A DNA stretch of 64,000 bases from SG8-41 sp963699525 (GTDB taxonomy: Bacteria > Pseudomonadota > Gammaproteobacteria > Burkholderiales > SG8-41): positions 39,020 through 103,019 of the forward strand of contig CAVOUI010000014.1 in NCBI GenBank assembly GCA_963699525.1, in the 5' to 3' direction. The position numbers were made by a program, and so were the translations under genes. The notes under the pieces were generated by a model. That model was given only the letters and a program-made list of their open reading frames with translations, was not told the DNA's origin and ran no database searches. Below, piece by piece: positions 16,638 through 24,207 of this stretch; within the stretch, counting starts at the first letter, position 1, and every line of letters begins with the position of its first letter.

Positions 16638-16803
16638 GGCATCTCCTTCAATTTCGTTGAATTGGAAATCCGCCTCCGGATGATCGGGGGCTCAATGGCT
16701 GGGACAGCGGCGAAAATTCGCCCGTTCCGCCTCGCCGTGTAACACTTTGTAAGCGGCAGGGATTGAGTGACAATGTGCGCAGGCAGCTAATAGGGGAGGC
16801 GCC

Positions 16804-17793
16804 ATGACCCGGGAGACCAAAGCAATACGCAAACATTTCATTGCGGCGCTCGGCGCCGCGGCCCTTGCATGCGCCGCTGCTGCGCCGGCGCAAACCTACC
16901 CGTCGCGCCCCGTCGAGTTTATCGTGCACGTCAACCCCGGCGGCGGCACCGACGTGTTCGCGCGCCTGGTGACCGAGATCATGACCCGGGAAAAGATGGT
17001 TACGCAGCCGCTCGTCGTGCAGAGCCGCACCGGCGGCGCCGGCGTGGTCGCGTTCACCTACGCGAAAAGCAAGCGCGGCGACCCGCACACCGTGCTGACG
17101 ATCGCGACCGGCTCGTTCCTGACGGCGGCGTCGCGCCCCGACCTCGACCTCGGGCTCGAGCATTTCACGCCGCTCGCCTTCTTCGCGCGCGACCCGCAGG
17201 GAATCATCGTCAATGCCGACTCGAAGTACCGGAACTTCAAGGACCTGATCGACGACGCAAAGGGCCAACCCGACGCGATCGTATGCGCCGTGACCTCGGC
17301 GACCGGCACCGGGCGCCAGACGCTGTGGCGCCTGGAGCGGGAAACCGGCACGCGCTTCAAGTTCGTCACGTTCAAGGCGGGCTCGGAAGCCGTGCTCTCG
17401 GTGCTGGGCGGCCACGTGCCGTTCACCACCGAGAACGTGAGCGAGGCGTGGGCGCACATCGAGGCGAAGAAAATGCGCGTCCTGGCGGTGACGACCGAGC
17501 AGCGCATGCCCGCGCTGCCCGACGTGCCGACGCTGACCGAGCTCGGCTACAAGGTCCAGATCGGCACCGGGCGCGGCTTCGTCATGCCCGCCGGCGTGCC
17601 GAAGGAGGCGGCCGCGGCAATGGAGGCGCTGCTCGAGAAAGTGCACAAGAGCGAACGCTGGCGGGAATACGCGGTGAACAACCTCTACGAGAACCGCTGG
17701 ATGGGCAGCGCGGAATTCACGCGCTACCTCGCCGAGCAGCGCGAGGCGCAACGGGAATTCGTCGAATCCCTCGGCCTCGGCAAGAAACCCTGA
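16804..17793 (+). CDS. Divergent Bug/TctC-like solute-binding protein
   Basis: A 329-residue protein with signal peptide (residues 12-29, ending APAQ). It departs from the other Bug copies: FIVHVNPGGGTDVFARL in place of IVVPFPPGG, QSRTGGAGVVAF in place of DNRPGAGG, and no APDGYTL motif (KRGDPHTVLTIATG instead). This resembles the TctC/citrate-type branch and suggests a different ligand class. The end PDVPTLTELGYKVQ is conserved. It converges on the Bug gene at 17804 with 10 bp between stops. No partner gene on its strand. Confidence 0.88.
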   Translation: MTRETKAIRKHFIAALGAAALACAAAAPAQTYPSRPVEFIVHVNPGGGTDVFARLVTEIMTREKMVTQPLVVQSRTGGAGVVAFTYAKSKRGDPHTVLTIATGSFLTAASRPDLDLGLEHFTPLAFFARDPQGIIVNADSKYRNFKDLIDDAKGQPDAIVCAVTSATGTGRQTLWRLERETGTRFKFVTFKAGSEAVLSVLGGHVPFTTENVSEAWAHIEAKKMRVLAVTTEQRMPALPDVPTLTELGYKVQIGTGRGFVMPAGVPKEAAAAMEALLEKVHKSERWREYAVNNLYENRWMGSAEFTRYLAEQREAQREFVESLGLGKKP

Positions 17794-17803
17794 GCGTTGC
17801 TCC

Positions 17804-18784
17804 TCAATCCGCCTGGATGCCGGCGTCGCGGGCGACTTTCGCCCACTTGACGAGCTCGCTCTGGATGTAGCGGGTGAATTCGTCCGGCGAGCTTGCCACC
17901 GTATCGGCGCCGTCGGTTGCGAACCGCGTCTTGATCTCGGGCTGCTTGAGGATGGCGCTCGTCTCCGTATAGAGCCGGTTGACGATCTCCCTCGGCGTCT
18001 TCGCGGGGGCCAGCATGCCGTACCACTGCACGGACTCGTAGCCCGGCAGCCCCGCCTCGGCCACGGTGGGAATTTCAGGGGCGACGCTGGAGCGCGCGAG
18101 GCTGGTGATGCCCAATGGCCGCAGGCGCCCGCTGCGGATGTGCGGCATGCCGGTCAGCACGGTCGCGGCCATCGTCGAAACCTGCCCGGCGAGCATGTCG
18201 ATCATCGCGGGAGCCGTGCCCTTGTACGGGATGTGCACCATCTTCAGCTTGGCCATCGAGAGGAAGAGCTCCATCGTCATGTGCGGGTAGGTGCCGGTGC
18301 CCGCCGACGCGTAGTTCAACTGGCCGGGACGCGCGCGCGAGAACGCGATCAGCTCCTTCAGCGTCTTCACCGGCACCGAGGGGTGCACGACGATGATGCT
18401 CGCCGAGGACACCGCCTGCGTGATCGGCGCGAAGTCGTGCTGCGGATCGTAGGGGACCTTCTTGTAGAGCGCCGAGTTGATCGCCAGCGTCGAGAGACCC
18501 ATCAGGACCGTGTAGCCGTCGGCCGGAGATTTCGCCGCGACCTCGATGCCGATCATGGTGCCCGCGCCGGGACGGTTGTCGATGACGACCTGCTGGCCGA
18601 GGCGCTTCGAGAGCTCCGGCGCGAGGATGCGGGCGACGATGTCGGTTCCGCCGCCGGCCGAAGACGGCACGATCATCCGCACCGGCTTGGTGGGATAGGC
18701 CTGTCCTGAACTCGTCGCGGGAACGGCGCCGCGGTCGCGGCGAGCGACCGCGCAGGCGATGCGTGCGAGGGCAACGGGGTTCAT
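17804..18784 (-). CDS. Bug/TctC-family solute-binding protein with an abnormal leader
   Basis: 326 residues from ATG 18784, which has GAGGAGG upstream; a longer frame to 18892 has no ribosome site. The leader MNPVALARIACAVARRDRG is interrupted by charged residues, although a neighbouring frame reads SLAATAAP, so compensating indels may have damaged the signal peptide. Then VPATSSGQA, coded by an in-frame dispersed repeat, precedes YPTKPVRMIVPSSAGGGTD. The rest is canonical: DNRPGAGTMIG, SPADGYTVL, VHIPYKGTAPAM, PTVAEAGLPGYE. It is divergent from the SDR gene at 18862. Confidence 0.88.
   Translation of the reverse strand: MNPVALARIACAVARRDRGAVPATSSGQAYPTKPVRMIVPSSAGGGTDIVARILAPELSKRLGQQVVIDNRPGAGTMIGIEVAAKSPADGYTVLMGLSTLAINSALYKKVPYDPQHDFAPITQAVSSASIIVVHPSVPVKTLKELIAFSRARPGQLNYASAGTGTYPHMTMELFLSMAKLKMVHIPYKGTAPAMIDMLAGQVSTMAATVLTGMPHIRSGRLRPLGITSLARSSVAPEIPTVAEAGLPGYESVQWYGMLAPAKTPREIVNRLYTETSAILKQPEIKTRFATDGADTVASSPDEFTRYIQSELVKWAKVARDAGIQAD
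18690..18722 (-). repeat. CGACGAGTTCAGGACAGGCC repeat read in frame in a Bug gene
   Basis: On the minus strand CGCGACGAGTTCAGGACAGG then CCTATCC codes for ATSSGQAYP. It aligns with the repeat at 3949-3977 with about 23 of 27 identical bases and the same codon phase. Confidence 0.55.
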
Positions 18785-18861
18785 GAAGGCCTCCTCCTCG
18801 TGTTTTGCGTAATGTATATCATAGAGCCCGCACGATTCCATCAAGAGGACGAGCCACGGAT

Positions 18862-19611
18862 ATGAGCGGACAACTGGAAGGGAAAGTCGCACTCGTCACC
18901 GGCGCGGTGCGCCGCAACGGACGCGCCATCGCGCATGCGCTCGCGCGCGAGGGCGCCGACGTCGTGATCAACACGCGCCGGTCGCGCGACGAGGCGGAAA
19001 AGGTGCGCGCCGAGATCGAGCGCATCGGCCGCAAGTCGCTGGTGTGCGTCGCCGACATCACCGACGAGAACGCGGTCAGAAGGATGTTCGACGAGATTGC
19101 CGCGAAATTCGGGCGCCTGGACATCCTGGTCAACAACGCCGCCGACCGCGGCATCACGCCCTTCACCGAGATGACGACCGCGCAGTGGCGACAAATCCTC
19201 GACATCGTCCTCGACGGCTCGTTCTTCTGCTCGCGCGCCGCGATCCCGCACATGCTGAAAAACGGCTGGGGCCGCATCGTCAACATCAGCGGTCTGAGCC
19301 ACCACGCGCCGAACTACCTCGGGCGGGTGCACGTCAGCACCGCGAAGGCGGGGCTGGAGGGATTCACGCGCGGGCTCGCGGCCGAGTTCGCGAAGCGCAA
19401 CATCACGGTCAACTGCGTGTGCCCGGGCCGCATCGGCGGCGAGCGCTCCACGACCTCACATGAGATGCCCGACCCCGGCATGGTGCCGCCGGTGGGCCAC
19501 CTGGGCGTTTCGGAGGACATCGCCGGTGCGGTGCACTACCTGTGCCTGCCGGGCTCCGGTTTCGTCACCGGCCACACGCTGCACGTCAACGGCGGGCAGA
19601 TCCTGCTGTGA
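18862..19611 (+). CDS. Short-chain dehydrogenase/reductase lacking the catalytic Tyr
   Basis: 249 residues from ATG 18862 (AAGAGGA upstream). A Rossmann start VALVTGAVRRNGRAIAHAL replaces the usual TGxxxGxG with GAVRRNG; DILVNNAADRG is standard. In the active site NISGLSHHAPNYLGRVHVSTAKAG the Lys is present but the position four before it is Val, not Tyr; a His precedes it. A nearby NY is out of register. The C-terminal GFVTGHTLHVNGGQILL is normal. It may use another base or not be a dehydrogenase. It faces a second SDR with the same RVHxS change. Confidence 0.85.
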   Translation: MSGQLEGKVALVTGAVRRNGRAIAHALAREGADVVINTRRSRDEAEKVRAEIERIGRKSLVCVADITDENAVRRMFDEIAAKFGRLDILVNNAADRGITPFTEMTTAQWRQILDIVLDGSFFCSRAAIPHMLKNGWGRIVNISGLSHHAPNYLGRVHVSTAKAGLEGFTRGLAAEFAKRNITVNCVCPGRIGGERSTTSHEMPDPGMVPPVGHLGVSEDIAGAVHYLCLPGSGFVTGHTLHVNGGQILL

Positions 19612-19614
19612 AGC

Positions 19615-19720
19615 CTATTGCGCCTGGATGCCGAGCGCGATTTCACGATCTCCGCGAGTGCCTGGTTGAGCTGATTGACTGCGGCACGCGGCGTCCCATC
19701 GGTCCCGTCGGCCAGCTCTG
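19615..19720 (-). pseudogene. Relic of a Bug/TctC gene C-terminus
   Basis: On the minus strand 19720-19640 reads GTDGTPRAAVNQLNQALAEI then VKS, the typical helix after the Bug hinge; a few bases later, in another frame, LGIQAQ ends at TAG (19617-19615), the usual Bug C-terminus. Roughly 60 codons between them are missing, and nothing upstream matches. It is the decayed remnant of another Bug gene between two SDR genes. Confidence 0.5.
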
Positions 19721-19760
19721 CGCGACGGCGACGGCAGGCAGAAGGCAGAGAGCTAAGTCA

Positions 19761-19790
19761 GAAGGCGGACCAGGTCATCCTTCCGCCTTC
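19761..19790. terminator. Hairpin between convergent genes
   Basis: GAAGGCGGA (19761-19769) and TCCGCCTTC (19782-19790) are perfect 9-bp arms around a 12-base loop, lying after the SDR gene at 19611 and before the stop of the convergent gene at 19801. No long T-run follows. The sequence, read on the minus strand as GAAGGCGGAAGGATGA, is also a variant of the GGGATGA junction repeat. Confidence 0.4.
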
Positions 19791-19800
19791 ATGCTTGCGG

Positions 19801-20556
19801 TTAGAACATCTGCTGGCCGCCGTCCACGTAGATCAGCTGTCCGCTGATCATCTTCGATCCGGGGCCGCACAGGAAGCGCACCGTGTCGGCGATTTCCTCC
19901 GGCTCGACGCGGCGCCCGAGCGGCACGTTGGACACGTCGGGCCGCGCCGAGCGGTCCGTCGCGCGCGCGGTGTTCATCTGCCCCGGGGCGACGCAGTTGA
20001 CCCGGACCTGGTGCTCGCCGAGCTCCTTGGCGAGCGCCCGCGTGAAGCCGTAGAGCCCGAACTTGCCGACCGATCCGTGCACCCTCCGCTTCGCGCCGGA
20101 GAGCGCCGTCATGCCGCCGAGGGTGACGATCGCGCCGCCGCCCGCCTTGACCATGTGCGGCAGGCAGGCTTTGACGCAATGGAAGGATCCGTCCAGCGTG
20201 ACCGAGGTGAGGGCCTTCCACTCATCGAAGCTCATGTCGATGAAGGGGGTCTCTTTGCGCACCGAAGCGTTCAGCACGAGGATGTCCAGGCGGCCGAAGC
20301 GCTTGACGATGCCTTCGACCATCGCGTTCACCGCTTTCGCATCCACGATGTCGGCCATGAATACCTCGGCCTTCCCGCCCGCGCCGCGGATCTCCTGGGC
20401 GACCTTTTCGGCGTCCTCGCGCGAGGTGCGCGCGTTGACCGCGACGGCGGCGCCGCCCGCCGCGAGCGCAAGCGCGATGGCGCGCCCGATGTTGCGCGAG
20501 GCGCCGGTGACGAGCGCCGTCTTGCCCGCCAGTTCGGCGGAGGGTGCTGTTGCCAT
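19801..20556 (-). CDS. Short-chain dehydrogenase/reductase lacking catalytic Ser and Tyr
   Basis: 251 residues from ATG 20556 (GGAAAGAAA upstream); a frame back to 20703 lacks a plausible start. TALVTGASRNIGRAIALAL is the cofactor loop, DILVLNASVRKET replaces NNAG. Where FabG has Ser138 and Tyr151 this protein has Gly in both places (VTLGGMTALSGAKRRVHGSV then GK), keeping only the Lys; a His lies one position before. The C-terminus YVDGGQQMF is normal. It shares the RVHxS feature with the SDR at 18862 and may have a related, non-standard role. Confidence 0.85.
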   Translation of the reverse strand: MATAPSAELAGKTALVTGASRNIGRAIALALAAGGAAVAVNARTSREDAEKVAQEIRGAGGKAEVFMADIVDAKAVNAMVEGIVKRFGRLDILVLNASVRKETPFIDMSFDEWKALTSVTLDGSFHCVKACLPHMVKAGGGAIVTLGGMTALSGAKRRVHGSVGKFGLYGFTRALAKELGEHQVRVNCVAPGQMNTARATDRSARPDVSNVPLGRRVEPEEIADTVRFLCGPGSKMISGQLIYVDGGQQMF

Positions 20557-20680
20557 GAGGGTTTCTTTCCTTCCGATGGATGGGAGGGGAAGGATAACTG
20601 ATTCCGGATGCGGCGGTCGCTTCTCGCTTCGGGGGTTTCCCATTACCATTGCCCGTACTGCAACCGTGGGGAGGGCGTCC

Positions 20681-21646
20681 GTGAAAGCGCTGCATCGGAT
20701 CATCGGCGGGCTCGCCGTCGCGCTACTGGCCTCCGTCGGGGCCGCGCAGGACTACCCCGTGAAGCCGATCCGGGTAATCCTGTCGGTGCCGGCCGGGGCG
20801 ACGCCGGACGTGACGGCGCGCCTGGTGACCCCCGGCCTCGCGAGCGCTCTCGGCCAGCCGATGGTCGTGGACAACCGGGGCGGGGCAGGCGGGCTGATCG
20901 GCGCCGAGATCGTGGCGAAGGCCGCCCCCGACGGCTACACGGTGTTCATCAGCAGCCCCGGCGCGCTGACGATCCTGCCGCACCTGCGCAAGGTGCCCTA
21001 CGACACGCTGAAGGATTTCACGCCGGTCGGCCTGATCTCGGTGGGGCCGTTCGCGCTGATCGTCCATCCGTCGCTGCCTGTGGATTCAGTCAAGGCGCTG
21101 ATCGCGCTCGCGAAGGCGCAGCCGGGCAAGCTCAACTGCGCCTCGGCCGGAAACGGCGTCGCCAATCACCTCGCCCTGGAGCTCTTCAAGCAGATGGCGG
21201 GGGTCGACATCACGCACGTGCCCTACAAGGGGGCGCCGCAGGCGGTGACCGACGTCCTGGCGGGACACATGGACATGACGTTCAACTCGATCGCGCCGGT
21301 CCTCGCGCACATCCGGGCAGGACGGATGAGGGCGCTCGGCGTCGCGAGCGCGCAGCGCTCGTCGCAGCTTCCCGAGGTGCCGACGATCAGCGAGGCGGGG
21401 GTGCCGGGATTCGAAGCGGAGAACTGGTTCGGGATGTTCGTGCCGGCGCATACCCCGCCGCGCATCGTCGCGCGCCTGAGCGATGCGCTGGTCAAGGTCG
21501 TGCGCTCTCCGGAAATCCGGAAGCAGTTCGCGGCGCTGGGCGCCGACGCCGTGGGCAGCAGCCCCGGGGAATTCGCCGCGTTCGTCCGCCGCGACATGGA
21601 AAAATACGCGCGAGTCGTCAGGCTCTCCGGCGCCAAGCTCGACTGA
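20681..21646 (+). CDS. Bug/TctC-family solute-binding protein
   Basis: 321 residues from GTG 20681, with GTGGGGAGGG just upstream. Signal peptide HRIIGGLAVALLASVGAAQ, then DYPVKPIRVILSVPAGATPD, where the usual PFPPGG is replaced by SVPAGA, so the ligand loop may differ. DNRGGAGGLIG, KAAPDGYTVFI, THVPYKGAPQAVTDV and PTISEAGVPGFE follow. It is 63 bp upstream of another Bug gene on the same strand, forming an unusual tandem that leads into the YeeE/YedE genes. Confidence 0.92.
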   Translation: MKALHRIIGGLAVALLASVGAAQDYPVKPIRVILSVPAGATPDVTARLVTPGLASALGQPMVVDNRGGAGGLIGAEIVAKAAPDGYTVFISSPGALTILPHLRKVPYDTLKDFTPVGLISVGPFALIVHPSLPVDSVKALIALAKAQPGKLNCASAGNGVANHLALELFKQMAGVDITHVPYKGAPQAVTDVLAGHMDMTFNSIAPVLAHIRAGRMRALGVASAQRSSQLPEVPTISEAGVPGFEAENWFGMFVPAHTPPRIVARLSDALVKVVRSPEIRKQFAALGADAVGSSPGEFAAFVRRDMEKYARVVRLSGAKLD

Positions 21647-21709
21647 GCCCGCCGCCGCATTGCCGTGACTGCGGGCCGCAACGGCCCGTTCAGCCAGAGG
21701 GAGGAGAGC

Positions 21710-22682
21710 ATGGGAAAGAACGCCCGCGTCGTGATCGCGCTCGCCGCGGTCTGCCTGGCCTGCCCGGTTCCCGCCGTCGCCCAGCAGTGGCCCGACCGGA
21801 CCGTGCGCATCGTGGTGCCGTTCCCGCCCGGCGGCGGGATCGACATCCAGGGCCGCGTGTTCTCGGCCGTGTTCCAGAAGAGCATGGGACAGAACTTCAT
21901 CGTCGACAACCGCACCGGCGCGAGCGGCCTGATCGGGACCCAGCACGTCGTGGAGTCGGCCCCGGACGGCTACACGCTCCTCTTCACGTCGGGCATCCTC
22001 TCCGTGGTCGTCACGCTCCTCGCCCGGCACGTGAAATTCGACGTGCACAACGACCTCGCGCCGGTGAGCTGGGTCTCCTCCACGCCGCTGGTGCTTTCCG
22101 TACACCCGAGCGTCCCGGCAATGTCCGTGAAGGAGCTGGTGGCGCTGGCGAAGCGCGTGCCCAAGCCGATGAACGCGGCCGGCAACGCAGCGGGCACCAC
22201 CTCGCATCTCACCGCCGAGATGTTCAACCAGGCCGTCGGGATCAAGTCGACCGTCGTCAACTACCGCGGCGGCGGCCCGGCGGTCATCGCGCTGATCTCC
22301 GGAGAAGTGGATTACCTCTTCGCGACGGCGCCCTCGATCATGCCGCATCTCAGGACCGGCAAGGCGCGGGCGCTCGCGGTGACGACTCCCAAGCGCGTCC
22401 TCGGCGCTGCCGGAGCTGCCGACGATGAACTCGATCTATCCCGGCTTCGAGTCGGACAACTGGTACGCGATGCTCTACCCGAAGGGCACGCCGAAACCGA
22501 TCATCGACAAGATGAACGCGGAGATCCGCAAGGCGCTCGACACGCCCGAAGTGAAGGCGTTCTTTCCGAAGGAGGCCCTCGATCCCGTGGCGAGCAGCCC
22601 GGAGGAGCTGTCGGCGCTGCTCAGGCGCGAAGTCGAGAAATACGCGAAGGTGATCCGCGCGGCGAATATCCGGGTGGATTGA
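21710..22682 (+). CDS. Bug/TctC-family solute-binding protein, frameshifted
   Basis: Starts at ATG 21710 with GGAGGAGAG upstream; signal peptide ends at PAVAQ. Motifs QWPDRTVRIVVPFPPGGGID, VDNRTGASGLIG, SAPDGYTLLF and NYRGGGPAVIAL (RGG in place of YKG). After KRV an extra base at 22392-22397 shifts the frame; removing it gives KRSSALPELPTMNSIYPGFE and the normal end at TGA 22680-22682, about 323 residues. Left uncorrected, the frame runs on into the next gene and mimics a fusion. The following YeeE-type gene starts 2 bp after the stop. Confidence 0.85.
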
Positions 22683-22684
22683 TC

Positions 22685-23113
22685 ATGATCGACTGGACCC
22701 ATTTCACGCCCTGGAGCTCGCTCGCCGGCGGCATCCTGATCGGTGTCGCCGCCGCCATGCTCGTGCTCCTGAACGGGCGCATCGCGGGGGTGAGCGGGAT
22801 CATCGGCGGGGTGCTGCGGCCGGCGCGCGGGGACATGGCGTGGCGCCTGGCCTTCATCATTGGCCTGCTCGCGGCGCCGGTAGTCTATCGCCTCATGACC
22901 GTTCCGTCCCCGCCGACGATCGAGGCGGGCTACCCCGTGCTCGTGCTGGCGGGGCTCCTGGTCGGCGCCGGCACCCGCTACGGCTCCGGCTGCACGGCCG
23001 GGCACGTTTTCTGCGGGCTGTCGCGCCTGTCGCCGCGCTCGCTCGCGGCAACCCTTGCGTTCATGCTCGCCGGATTCGCGACGGTGTACGCCGTCCGCCA
23101 CCTGGTGGCCTGA
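22685..23113 (+). CDS. YeeE/YedE-family transporter subunit (first half)
   Basis: A 142-residue membrane protein with four hydrophobic segments (about 14-32, 53-71, 82-100, 118-136). GRIAGVSGIIGG and the Cys-containing RYGSGCTAGHVFCGLSRLS match the first half of YeeE/YedE (TsuA-like) proteins that carry thiosulfate or related sulfur compounds through conserved Cys residues. ATG 22685 is 2 bp after the Bug stop. In this two-gene form the second half is the next gene. A sulfur compound as the cargo is inference from the family. Confidence 0.88.
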   Translation: MIDWTHFTPWSSLAGGILIGVAAAMLVLLNGRIAGVSGIIGGVLRPARGDMAWRLAFIIGLLAAPVVYRLMTVPSPPTIEAGYPVLVLAGLLVGAGTRYGSGCTAGHVFCGLSRLSPRSLAATLAFMLAGFATVYAVRHLVA

Positions 23114-23123
23114 GGGAACCGCG

Positions 23124-23594
23124 ATGAACGCAGTGAGCGCGCTCGTGGCCGGACTGCTCTTCGGCATCGGACTGATCGTTTCCGGCATGACCGATCCGTC
23201 CAAGATCATCGGGTTCCTCGATCTCGCCGGCGCGTGGGACCCGTCGCTCGCGTTCGTGATGGGGGGAGCGGTACTGGTCGGCCTCATCGCTTTTCGTTTC
23301 GCGCGCGGGCGCAGGGCGTCGTTCCTCGGCGGTGCGATGGTGCTTCCGGCCGCCCGGCAGATTGACTCGCCGCTGATCCTCGGCAGCCTCGCGTTCGGGG
23401 TGGGCTGGGGCCTTGCTGGCTATTGTCCCGGCCCGGCGATCGTGGCGTATGGCTCGGGCCAGGACAAGGCCGTGGTGTTCGTGGTCGCGATGATCGCCGG
23501 GATGGCGCTCTACGAAGCCGCGGACCGGCGGTTCCACGCCCGGCGCCGGAGACGGGTGCCGCGCGAGCTCTCGGACGTCGCCGGCGACGGCTGA
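23124..23594 (+). CDS. YeeE/YedE-family transporter subunit (second half)
   Basis: A 156-residue membrane protein, the partner of the preceding gene. LLFGIGLIVSGMTDPSKIIG and FGVGWGLAGYCPGPAIVAYG, with the single conserved Cys, are the signatures of the second half; four hydrophobic segments are visible. The C-terminus is basic and probably cytoplasmic. A GAGGGAA site overlaps the stop of the first subunit. The operon ends at a strong terminator 17 bp downstream. Confidence 0.88.
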   Translation: MNAVSALVAGLLFGIGLIVSGMTDPSKIIGFLDLAGAWDPSLAFVMGGAVLVGLIAFRFARGRRASFLGGAMVLPAARQIDSPLILGSLAFGVGWGLAGYCPGPAIVAYGSGQDKAVVFVVAMIAGMALYEAADRRFHARRRRRVPRELSDVAGDG

Positions 23595-23610
23595 GCGGCG
23601 GCGTACAGAC

Positions 23611-23640
23611 AAAGGGCAGCCGAGGCTGCCCTTTGCTTAT
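23611..23640. terminator. Strong intrinsic terminator, probably bidirectional
   Basis: AAAGGGCAGCC (23611-23621) and GGCTGCCCTTT (23624-23634) form a perfect 11-bp stem with a 2-base gap, followed by TGCTTATT. The stem has As on one side and Ts on the other, so it can stop transcription from both the YeeE/YedE operon and the convergent gene ending at 23656. Confidence 0.9.
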
Positions 23641-23655
23641 TGCCTGTAGCGCCGG

Positions 23656-24093
23656 CTACAGGCCGCTGCCGATCACGCCGCCGACGACTGCGCCAATTGC
23701 CGTTGCCGCGGTGCGCCCGTTGCCGCCGCCGAACTGGCTGCCGATCGCGGCGCCGATGATGGCCCCGCCCAGCGTGCCCAGCGCGCGATCGGATACGGGC
23801 CCGGCGTAGACCGGTGCGGGAGGGACGGGCGGCGCGGCGTAGTAGACGGGACGCTCGACGTACACCGGGCGCTCAACGTACACCGGGCGCTCCACGATCA
23901 CCGTCCGCCGGACGACGACCGGCTCCCTGACCACGACCTCGCGCACTACCGGCCGGTGCTTCACCACGACCACGCGTTCCGCGTTGTGGCGGTTGCCGTG
24001 CGCCGGAGCCCAGCGCGGAGGATCCGCGAATGCGGGCGCCGCCGCGGCGAGCGTGCCTGCTGCCAACGTGAGAATCATCTTCCGTGCGTTCAT
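23656..24093 (-). CDS. Exported glycine-zipper (2TM) protein with ERPVYV repeats
   Basis: A 145-residue protein: signal peptide MNARKMILTLAAGTLAAAAP, cleavage near AFAD. A Val/Arg-rich region (VVVREPVVVRRTVIVERPVY) is followed by three tandem VERPVY units at about 67-84, coded by near-identical 18-bp repeats. The C-terminal 45 residues, LGTLGGAIIGAAIGSQFGGG and TAATAIGAVVGGVIGSGL, form a glycine zipper as in SlyB/Rick-17kDa-type outer-membrane proteins. It has no lipobox. Function unknown; probably envelope-associated. Confidence 0.85.
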   Translation of the reverse strand: MNARKMILTLAAGTLAAAAPAFADPPRWAPAHGNRHNAERVVVVKHRPVVREVVVREPVVVRRTVIVERPVYVERPVYVERPVYYAAPPVPPAPVYAGPVSDRALGTLGGAIIGAAIGSQFGGGNGRTAATAIGAVVGGVIGSGL

Positions 24094-24207
24094 GGCGTCC
24101 TCCTTTCAAGGTTGCCTGAGGCTTAGAACGCCGATACCCCGTCCTGAGTGCACGCCACTGTGCAACAGGGTGTAAGGCGTGTAACGGCGTTGTTACAATT
24201 CCGGGGC

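Noticed and set aside
21665..23113. Apparent Bug-YeeE fusion protein
   Set aside because: Created by the extra base near 22396; after correction the Bug gene stops at 22682 and YeeE starts at 22685.
23820..23893. Tandem repeats resembling a small CRISPR array
   Set aside because: They are adjacent 18-bp units coding for ERPVYV within an exported protein, without spacers or cas genes.
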